Shown here: in pieces, positions 1 to 5,313 of the stretch
How the letters are laid out: the number at the start of each line of letters is the position of its first letter
How positions within the stretch are numbered: the stretch's first letter is position 1
Assembly (NCBI GenBank): GCA_016744485.1
Contig: JADGEG010000137.1
Coordinates: 1 to 5,313, forward strand
Direction: 5' to 3'
Length of the DNA: 5,313 nt
From: Arcobacter sp.
GTDB taxonomy: Bacteria; Campylobacterota; Campylobacteria; Campylobacterales; Arcobacteraceae
The notes under the pieces: model-generated
What the model was told of the DNA's origin: nothing
What the model saw: the letters and a program-made list of their open reading frames with translations, nothing else
The model's database searches: none
Program-made: the position numbers and the translations under genes

Positions 1-241
1 TATCTTCATGTTTATTGATGATGTATATAATATTTTTATCGAAAAAATTTATTTTTTCATAAAAATTCATATTATTTTTAAGTTTTATGTCTGAAATAAT
101 TAAATTATAAAAATCAAAGTTGATATCATCATGGTACATGATAAATTTAATACTTATATTTTGGTAGTACTGTTTTATCAAAGTATTTATTTTAAATTGG
201 TGCTTATTGTTCTGGTTAAGAATGAGTACTCTAAATTCCAT
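1..241 (-). CDS. Receiver-like (response-regulator-type) protein, N-terminal 80 codons, cut by window edge
   Basis: An open frame begins at ATG 241-239 and stays open to the left edge, so only the first 80 residues are visible. I do not recognise a specific gene. The pattern resembles the first two thirds of a CheY-like receiver domain: a hydrophobic strand RVLIL (4-8), a helix-like stretch (about 13-27), a second strand (about 29-36), then NLIISDIKL (46-54) with D51 where the phosphoacceptor aspartate normally sits, and a fourth strand IIYII (71-75) followed by NKHED. Two features are odd. The acidic pair expected just after strand 1 is replaced by N9-Q10, and the Thr/Ser expected after strand 4 is N76. 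The domain may therefore be a pseudo-receiver that is not phosphorylated in the usual way. It lies 25 nt downstream of kdsB on the same strand, and a PAS histidine kinase begins the group. The output domain, if any, is outside the window. The open frame is fairly secure; the family call is tentative. Confidence 0.6.
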   Translation of the reverse strand, partial: MEFRVLILNQNNKHQFKINTLIKQYYQNISIKFIMYHDDINFDFYNLIISDIKLKNNMNFYEKINFFDKNIIYIINKHED

Positions 242-246
242 CACTG

Positions 247-250
247 CCCC
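247..250 (-). promoter_or_regulatory. Shine-Dalgarno-like site of the receiver-like gene
   Basis: Read on the minus strand the sequence is GGGG-CAGTG-ATG, which puts a purine-rich GGGG 5 nt before the ATG at 241. An in-frame GTG lies immediately before that ATG, at 244-242, but it would be only 2 nt from the GGGG. The spacing therefore favours the ATG. A G-run stands out in such AT-rich sequence, which supports a functional role. Confidence 0.5.
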
Positions 251-266
251 AAATTTTATTATTATT

Positions 267-1001
267 TTATATTATTTTTAATTTAAATAAGCTTAAAGAA
301 TTATCTAAATCTTCTTGTGTATCTATACCAAAAGATTTTGATTTAACTTTGAGCATAGCAATATTATAATTATTTTCTATTGCTCTTAATTGCTCTAGCT
401 TCTCAATTTGTTCTAATTTTGATGGTTGTAAACTACAAAAAGTGTTTAATGATTTTTTTGTAAATCCATAAATTCCAAGATGACCATAAAATACACATGT
501 TTCATAATGATCTCTATGATAAGGTATTTTAGCTCTTGAAAAATATATGGCATTTGAATTTTTATCTAAAATAACTTTTACATGATTTGGATCATCAGCT
601 AAATTATAGTTTATTTCCTTATAACAACTTGTCATAATAATATTTTCACCATTTTTCTGAATACTTTTAACTTTATTGATAATAGTTTCTACTACATCAC
701 ATTCTATAAATGGTTCATCTGCTTGTACATTTATAATTATTTCATCGTCATTTAATTTTAATAAATTAGCAGCTTCATTTATTCTATCTGTGCCACTTTT
801 ATGTTCACTTGATGTTAAAATAGATTCTATATTATAAAACTTTGCTAAAGACATAACTTCTTTTGAATCTGTAGCTATTACAACTTTGTCAAGCAAGCCA
901 ACTCGTTTTGCTGTTCTAATAACCATAGGCAAGCCTGCAACATCTACTAAAACTTTATTAGTAAACCTACTGGAATTTAATCTTGCTGGTATAATAATCA
1001 T
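267..1001 (-). CDS. kdsB: 3-deoxy-manno-octulosonate cytidylyltransferase (CMP-Kdo synthetase)
   Basis: This cytoplasmic enzyme joins CTP and Kdo to give CMP-Kdo and pyrophosphate. CMP-Kdo is the activated sugar that Kdo transferase adds to lipid A in lipopolysaccharide synthesis. The protein is 244 residues, close to the E. coli KdsB length of 248, and is a single nucleotidyltransferase domain. Visible family motifs in order are: the nucleotide-binding PARLNSSR (5-12) with K16, ATD (43-45), HKSGTDR (67-73), NVQADEP (91-97) with metal-binding D95, VKVILD (141-146), YFSRAKIPY (153-161), HLGIYGF (174-180), LEQIEKLEQLR (196-206) and GIDTQEDL (225-232) with D227. The segment between R12 and K16 is FTN where E. 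coli has LPG; I associate this form with Campylobacter/Helicobacter relatives. The ATG at 1001 is chosen because MIIIPAR starts right at the first strand and a good Shine-Dalgarno precedes it. The gene starts 10 nt after the histidine kinase stop, so co-transcription is likely. NeuA- or PseF-type enzymes share the fold but not this set of motifs. Confidence 0.95.
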   Translation of the reverse strand: MIIIPARLNSSRFTNKVLVDVAGLPMVIRTAKRVGLLDKVVIATDSKEVMSLAKFYNIESILTSSEHKSGTDRINEAANLLKLNDDEIIINVQADEPFIECDVVETIINKVKSIQKNGENIIMTSCYKEINYNLADDPNHVKVILDKNSNAIYFSRAKIPYHRDHYETCVFYGHLGIYGFTKKSLNTFCSLQPSKLEQIEKLEQLRAIENNYNIAMLKVKSKSFGIDTQEDLDNSLSLFKLKII

Positions 1002-1005
1002 TCTG

Positions 1006-1011
1006 TTCCTT
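1006..1011 (-). promoter_or_regulatory. Ribosome binding site of kdsB, abutting the kinase stop codon
   Basis: On the minus strand the junction reads TAA-AAGGAA-CAGA-ATG. AAGGAA is a strong Shine-Dalgarno 4 nt before the kdsB ATG, and it directly follows the stop codon of the upstream histidine kinase. A ribosome finishing the kinase would cover this site, so translational coupling of kdsB to the kinase is plausible. The position also fixes the kdsB start. Confidence 0.75.
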
Positions 1012-2505
1012 TTAAGTCTTAATTATTGGTATTGAGATTTTAAATAATGCTCCAGTACTATGAGTTCTTACACTTATAATTCCTTTTAAGTGCATTTCTA
1101 TAATTATTTTGCATGTATATAAACCTAAACCAACTCCGTGTTTAATATCTTTCGTAGAAAAATATGGTTCAAAAATTTTATGAATGATATCTTCATTTAT
1201 TCCACCCCCATTATCACTTACTTCAAAAAAAATATTGTCTTTAACATGGTATTGCTTAAGCTTGATAACTCCATTTTTAATATTATTTTTTACAATTGCT
1301 TCTTTTGCATTTATAAGTAAATTTACTAAAATAGTAGTTAATTCATCATCATATGTCTTAAACTTAAAACCACCTAAAATATCTTTTATGATATCAATAT
1401 TTTGATTACTAGTATCACTTTGAAATAATTTAATTGCATTGACTATGATACTCTTAGGATCTATTGTAATCATTTCATTTTTTGGATGTAAAAAATCTTG
1501 AAAACTTTCAATTGTTTGAGATAAAGAACTAGCTTCTTTTGTAATAGTATCTAATGTTTTTACTATAGAGCTAGAATCAGGAGTATTATCCATTGATATG
1601 TCTAAACCTAAATTTTGTGCTTTCATGGAAATTATATTTAATGGTTGTCTCCATTCATGTGATAATTTTTGTAATGTTTCTGTCATGATAGCTAATTTTG
1701 ATTGTTGCATTAATATACTATCTTTTTGTTTAATCTCTTTTTGTGCATTTTGAACTTGATCTTGCAATAAAGATGCTTCATCATTTAAGCTTATTTCATT
1801 TGTAATATCAAACATCAGTATAGTATAAGCAGTAATATCACCATATTTATTATATACTGATTTTATCATCATGCTTATCCAAAAAGTATTATTTTTTTTC
1901 CCTTTTGCTTTTATTGTTCCATGCCATTCTTTTGTACTTAATAAACTTTTTTGTATATTTTCATATATTATATTTTTGGTGTCTTCATGACCTATGATAC
2001 TAAAATGTTTATTGATTAATTCTTCTTTTTTATATCCTGACAAGTTACAAAAAGCTTGACTAGCTTCGTTGATATGTCCATGTAAATCTGTATGCATAGA
2101 CACAACATAATCATTTAATATTTCATCATTAGCAATTTGTTTTGTTATATCTTTAGTATTAATAACAAGTAAATTTTTATTATTCATCTTTGATATAGTA
2201 ATTCGTAAGTAAACTGTTTTTTTATCTTTTCTATTACATGCTATATCTATACTATTATGTGTTTTATTATCTTTATTTAGTAAGATATTTAAAAAATCTT
2301 TTTTAAATTTTTCTTGTATCAACGTTATAAAGTTTATTTTAAGTAAGTCATTTTTTTCATATCCAAGCAAAGGAATAAAAGCATTATTTATATAAATTAA
2401 TTTTGTACTAATATCAATAATGCCTATTCCATCCCAAGAATTATTAATAATATCTTGAAGTTCTTTATTATTTTGTTTTAATTTTTCAATATCAATTGAT
2501 GCCAT
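1012..2505 (-). CDS. Soluble PAS-PAS sensor histidine kinase
   Basis: This is a two-component sensor kinase of 497 residues. It would autophosphorylate on a histidine in response to a signal sensed by its PAS domains and pass the phosphate to a response regulator. Domains in order are: PAS 1 (about 12-122, with YINNAFIPLLGYEKNDL at 38-54); PAS 2 (about 130-236, with NEASQAFCNLSGY at 146-158 and EWHGTIKAKGKKNNTFWIS at 193-211, which recalls Aer-type PAS domains); a Q/K-rich coiled-coil linker (about 240-270); the dimerisation domain with H-box SHEWRQPLN (282-290, phosphoacceptor H283); and the HATPase domain with N-box NLLINAKEAI (395-404, N399), G1 DNGGGI (431-436), F-box FEPYFSTK (445-452) and G2 GVGLGL (457-462). 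All catalytic boxes look intact. No membrane segment or signal peptide is visible, so it should sense an intracellular cue; the ligand cannot be told. Glutamine at H+4 with proline next resembles HPK4-type kinases. The ATG at 2505 has AAGG 7 nt upstream. It is the first gene of the leftward group, and kdsB follows closely. Confidence 0.93.
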   Translation of the reverse strand: MASIDIEKLKQNNKELQDIINNSWDGIGIIDISTKLIYINNAFIPLLGYEKNDLLKINFITLIQEKFKKDFLNILLNKDNKTHNSIDIACNRKDKKTVYLRITISKMNNKNLLVINTKDITKQIANDEILNDYVVSMHTDLHGHINEASQAFCNLSGYKKEELINKHFSIIGHEDTKNIIYENIQKSLLSTKEWHGTIKAKGKKNNTFWISMMIKSVYNKYGDITAYTILMFDITNEISLNDEASLLQDQVQNAQKEIKQKDSILMQQSKLAIMTETLQKLSHEWRQPLNIISMKAQNLGLDISMDNTPDSSSIVKTLDTITKEASSLSQTIESFQDFLHPKNEMITIDPKSIIVNAIKLFQSDTSNQNIDIIKDILGGFKFKTYDDELTTILVNLLINAKEAIVKNNIKNGVIKLKQYHVKDNIFFEVSDNGGGINEDIIHKIFEPYFSTKDIKHGVGLGLYTCKIIIEMHLKGIISVRTHSTGALFKISIPIIKT

Positions 2506-2582
2506 ATTTAAACCTTATTTTTAGCATATATATTATATTATATTTTCATTAAAATTTGATGAAATTAACGAAAAGATATATT
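2506..2582. promoter_or_regulatory. Divergent promoter region between the kinase operon and polA
   Basis: This 77-base intergenic stretch must hold the start signals for both directions. A nearly pure A/T tract at about 2525-2545 contains ATTATA twice in overlap (2532-2537 and 2537-2542). Read leftward each copy is a perfect TATAAT -10 element, which would place the kinase transcript start roughly 20-30 nt before its ATG. Read rightward the same tract gives TATATT at 2534-2539 and 2539-2544, possible -10 elements for polA with a leader of about 30-40 nt. No convincing -35 box is seen on either side, which is common for sigma-70 promoters in Campylobacterota. The elements are assigned by eye in AT-rich DNA, so the exact positions are uncertain; that promoters lie here follows from the divergent layout. 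Confidence 0.5.
2513..2516 (-). promoter_or_regulatory. Ribosome binding site of the histidine kinase gene
   Basis: On the minus strand the sequence reads AATAAGGTTTAAAT-ATG. AAGG lies 7 nt before the ATG at 2505, a normal spacing, and this supports that codon as the start of the kinase. Confidence 0.65.
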
Positions 2583-5312
2583 ATGAAAAAAACTATAACT
2601 ATTATAGATACTTTTGGATTTTTATTTAGAAGTTTTTATGCTCTTCCTCCTTTAAAATCAAAAGATGGTTTTCCTACAGGACTATTAACAGGATTTATAA
2701 ACTTTGTGTTTAATATTGGGAAAGATTTTCAAACAGATTATATTGTATTTGCACTAGATGCTAAAGGTGACACTTTTAGACATGAAATTTATCAAGAATA
2801 TAAATCACATAGACCAGATGTTCCTCCTGATCTTTTAAAACAACTTCCTATTGCAATTTCTTGGATTGAACAAATGGGTTTTCAAACAGCTATTAAACTT
2901 GGGTATGAAGCAGATGATGTCATTGCATCATTAGCTAAAGATGCAAAACAAAAAGGTTTAAGTGTTAGAATTGTATCACATGATAAAGATTTATTACAAT
3001 TAATTCAAGAAGATATTTTTTTATTTGATCCAATTAAAAAAAATATTATAAACGAAGAAAAATGTTTTGAAAAGTACGGAGTTTATCCTGCTCAATTTAC
3101 AAATTATCAATCTTTATTAGGAGATAGTGCTGATAATATTCCAGGAGTTAAAGGAGTGGGTGCTAAAACAGCCCAAGCACTAATAGAAAAATTTGATAAT
3201 TTAGATAATATTTATGCTAATTTAGAAGATATAGAAAAACCAAGGTGGGTTAAATTATTAAATGAAGGAAAAGATTTAGCATATATTTCAAAAAAACTAG
3301 TTACTTTAGACAATACTTGTTGTGTTATTGATAATATTGAAGAATTTAATCTTCCAAAAGAAAATCCAATTTTAAAAATAGAAAACATTTTAATTTCTTT
3401 TGGTTTGAATAAGATTATAGAAAGAGTCTATAAAGATGGTTTATTATATAAAACGAGTATGCCAATTAATAAAATATTAGCCAATAATGAAAATGAAAAG
3501 AATAAAATTGAAGAAAAAGAAAAATTATCTTGTGAATATATACTATTAAATGAAAAAATCAAATTATTTGAACTGATTAATTCTATACCAAAAGATTCAA
3601 TTATCGCTTTTGATACAGAAACTACAAGTATAGATATAAGAGCTGCTAAACTTGTTGGTTTTTCTTTTTGTTTCAATAAAACACAAGCCTATTATGTTCC
3701 TATAGGACATTTTTATTTAGGAGTATTGGAACAAATATCAATAGATGATGCTAAAGAAGCTATTAAAATATTAAATACACATAAACTTATACTTCAAAAT
3801 TTTAAATATGATTATCAAATAATAAAAACAAATTTAAATATTGATTTAAAACTATATGCAGACACTATGATTATGTCTTGGTTATTAAATCCAAGTTCTA
3901 AAGTAGGACTTGATTATATGACAAAAATTCTTTTTAATCATGATATGATAGCATTTAAAGATTTAGTTAAAAAAGGTGAAAACTTTTCAAATGTAGATAT
4001 AAATAAAGCTTGTGAATATGCTAGTGAAGATGCTTTTTTTACTTTTAAACTTTATTATGAGCTTCTTAGTAAATTTAAAGAAAATAAATGTGAGCATTTA
4101 TTAAAATTAGCTTTTAATATGGAATTTAAATTTATTGATGTACTTATAAATATGCAAAACAATGGAATAAAAGTTGATATTACTTTTTTAGAAAGCTTAA
4201 AAGAAAAAAATCATAATTTAATACAAGAATTAATAATAAAAATTCATAAAAGTGCAGGAGGTGAGTTTAATATTAATTCTCCAAAACAATTAGGAATAAT
4301 ATTATTTGAAACCTTAAAATTACCTGCTTCAAAAAAAACTAAATCAGGATATAGTACAAATGAAATAGTTTTACAAAAACTTTACAGTTCACATGAAATA
4401 ATTCCTTTAATTTTACAATATAGAGAACTTTTTAAACTACAAAGTACATATATAATACCATTATTAGAACTTGGTTTAGATAATAAAGACCATAAAATAT
4501 TTACTTCTTTTTTACAAACAGGAACTGCATCAGGAAGACTTAGTTCAAAAAATCCAAATCTTCAAAATATTCCTATTAGAAGTGAAATAGGTTCTAAAGT
4601 ACGTCAAGCTTTTATTCCACAAGCTGGTTATAAACTTGTAGCAATAGATTATTCACAAATTGAATTAAGATTATTGGCATATTTTTCAAAAGATGAAGCT
4701 TTAATTGATGCTTTTAATAATAATTTAGACATTCATTATCAAACAGCTCTTAAAATATTTGGTGAAAAAAAAGCAAAAGAAAAAAGATCTTTTGCAAAAT
4801 CAATTAATTTTGGACTCTTATATGGAATGGGAAGTAGAAAATTAGCACAAACACTTAAAATTTCTACAAAAGAAGCCAAAACTTATATAGAATCTTATTT
4901 TAAAGCCTTTCCAAGTGTTAAAAATTATATAAAATCAATTGAAGATTTCACAATACAGCATGGTTATGTTGAAACTTTATTAAATAGACGAAGATTATTC
5001 GATTTTGAAAATGTAAATGAAATGTTTAAATCATCATTTTTAAGAGAAGCAGTAAATACAAAATTTCAAGGGAGTGCTGCTGATTTAATGAAGTTAGCAA
5101 TGATGAAAATTTTAGAAAAATTTAAAAATAACATAAATATAAATATATTACTACAAATACATGATGAGTTACTTTTTGAAATAAAAGAAGAAGAAGCAAT
5201 ATTAATTGTTAAAGAATTAATTGATATTATGGAGAATATTTATGATTTGGGTATATCATTAAAGGTAAGTGTTTCTTTAGGTTATAACTGGAAAAACTTA
5301 AAAAAATATTAA
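2583..5312 (+). CDS. polA: DNA polymerase I (5' nuclease, 3'-5' proofreading exonuclease, polymerase)
   Basis: PolA removes RNA primers, fills gaps in lagging-strand synthesis and carries out repair synthesis in the cytoplasm. The protein is 909 residues and complete (E. coli 928). The 5' nuclease domain (1 to about 290) keeps the metal ligands D9, D59, E109, D111, D112 (YEADDV), D134 and D136 (HDKD), D181 and D184 (GDSADNIPG), plus YKSHRP (73-78). A K/E/N-rich linker (about 298-314) follows. The 3'-5' exonuclease domain (about 318-500) has all four acidic residues: D344 and E346 (FDTET), D410 (QNFKYD) and D483 (YASED, with Y479), so proofreading should be active. The polymerase domain (about 505-909) has SGRLSSKNPNLQNIP (650-664), motif A DYSQIELR (689-696), motif B with R735, K739, F743 and Y747, and motif C QIHDEL (858-863). 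The catalytic aspartates are D689 and D861. In-frame starts also exist at TTG 2556 and ATG 2559. ATG 2583 is preferred because MKKTITIIDT aligns best with the family start, although its Shine-Dalgarno (GAAAAGA) is weak. Confidence 0.96.
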   Translation: MKKTITIIDTFGFLFRSFYALPPLKSKDGFPTGLLTGFINFVFNIGKDFQTDYIVFALDAKGDTFRHEIYQEYKSHRPDVPPDLLKQLPIAISWIEQMGFQTAIKLGYEADDVIASLAKDAKQKGLSVRIVSHDKDLLQLIQEDIFLFDPIKKNIINEEKCFEKYGVYPAQFTNYQSLLGDSADNIPGVKGVGAKTAQALIEKFDNLDNIYANLEDIEKPRWVKLLNEGKDLAYISKKLVTLDNTCCVIDNIEEFNLPKENPILKIENILISFGLNKIIERVYKDGLLYKTSMPINKILANNENEKNKIEEKEKLSCEYILLNEKIKLFELINSIPKDSIIAFDTETTSIDIRAAKLVGFSFCFNKTQAYYVPIGHFYLGVLEQISIDDAKEAIKILNTHKLILQNFKYDYQIIKTNLNIDLKLYADTMIMSWLLNPSSKVGLDYMTKILFNHDMIAFKDLVKKGENFSNVDINKACEYASEDAFFTFKLYYELLSKFKENKCEHLLKLAFNMEFKFIDVLINMQNNGIKVDITFLESLKEKNHNLIQELIIKIHKSAGGEFNINSPKQLGIILFETLKLPASKKTKSGYSTNEIVLQKLYSSHEIIPLILQYRELFKLQSTYIIPLLELGLDNKDHKIFTSFLQTGTASGRLSSKNPNLQNIPIRSEIGSKVRQAFIPQAGYKLVAIDYSQIELRLLAYFSKDEALIDAFNNNLDIHYQTALKIFGEKKAKEKRSFAKSINFGLLYGMGSRKLAQTLKISTKEAKTYIESYFKAFPSVKNYIKSIEDFTIQHGYVETLLNRRRLFDFENVNEMFKSSFLREAVNTKFQGSAADLMKLAMMKILEKFKNNININILLQIHDELLFEIKEEEAILIVKELIDIMENIYDLGISLKVSVSLGYNWKNLKKY

Positions 5313-5313
5313 C

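Noticed and set aside
242..266. Terminator between kdsB and the receiver-like gene
   Set aside because: The 25-base gap is T/A-rich but has no GC-containing inverted repeat able to form a stem before a T-run; the only G-run is the ribosome binding site.
267..1001. Alternative reading as a sialic, legionaminic or pseudaminic acid cytidylyltransferase
   Set aside because: These share the fold and the early PAR..S.R motif, but HKSGTDR, NVQADEP, YFSRAKIPY, LEQIEKLEQLR and GIDTQEDL together are specific to KdsB.
1138..1405. Two short plus-strand open frames (1138-1320 and 1184-1405) opposite the kinase HATPase domain
   Set aside because: They lie fully antisense to the conserved N, G1 and F boxes of the kinase, give hydrophobic low-complexity peptides, and have no supporting ribosome binding site or family resemblance.
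3036..3043. A8 and similar homopolymer runs in polA as contingency loci
   Set aside because: They fall in AAA-rich lysine codons of an essential-type housekeeping gene and are expected by composition. The frame is intact throughout.
3428..3676. Minus-strand 82-codon open frame inside polA
   Set aside because: It is antisense to the PolA linker and first exonuclease motif. Its Ser/Phe/Leu-rich composition is what Lys/Glu/Asn-rich coding sequence gives when read in reverse.
1..5313. Mobile elements, CRISPR arrays, tRNA/rRNA genes or defence systems
   Set aside because: No direct-repeat arrays, terminal inverted repeats, transposase-like frames or structured RNA motifs were seen. Nearly all bases are accounted for by four protein genes with uniform AT-rich codon use.

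Overview
This window is very AT-rich and comes from a Gram-negative bacterium. The CMP-Kdo synthetase has the N-terminal wording PARLNSSRF.NK, which I associate with Campylobacter/Helicobacter-type KdsB. The sensor kinase has a HEWRQPLN H-box, and codon use is extremely A/T-biased. Together these suggest Campylobacterota, plausibly Arcobacter-like. The taxon is an inference from family resemblance, not a search result.

Layout. A compact leftward (minus-strand) gene group fills 1-2505. In transcription order it holds: a soluble two-PAS histidine kinase (2505-1012); kdsB, encoding 3-deoxy-manno-octulosonate cytidylyltransferase (1001-267), 10 nt downstream; and the first 80 codons of a receiver-like protein (241-1) that runs off the left edge. 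The gaps of 10 and 25 nt have no visible terminator, and kdsB and the receiver-like gene each have a Shine-Dalgarno-like site in or next to their gap. One transcript is therefore likely. The intergenic stretch 2506-2582 is the divergent control region. It has a repeated ATTATA/TATAAT tract readable in both directions. Rightward from it lies a complete polA (2583-5312), encoding DNA polymerase I with intact 5' nuclease, 3'-5' proofreading and polymerase active sites. Its stop codon ends one base before the window does.

How the genes fit together. PolA serves DNA repair and Okazaki fragment maturation. KdsB activates Kdo for the inner core of lipopolysaccharide. The kinase and the receiver-like protein flank kdsB and could form a signalling pair, but the receiver-like protein lacks the usual acidic pair, so ordinary phosphotransfer is uncertain. 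All stretches longer than 300 bases are covered by genes. I see no RNA genes, mobile elements, CRISPR arrays or strong intrinsic terminators. Most of the window is ordinary housekeeping DNA. The least explained item is the truncated receiver-like gene at the left edge.
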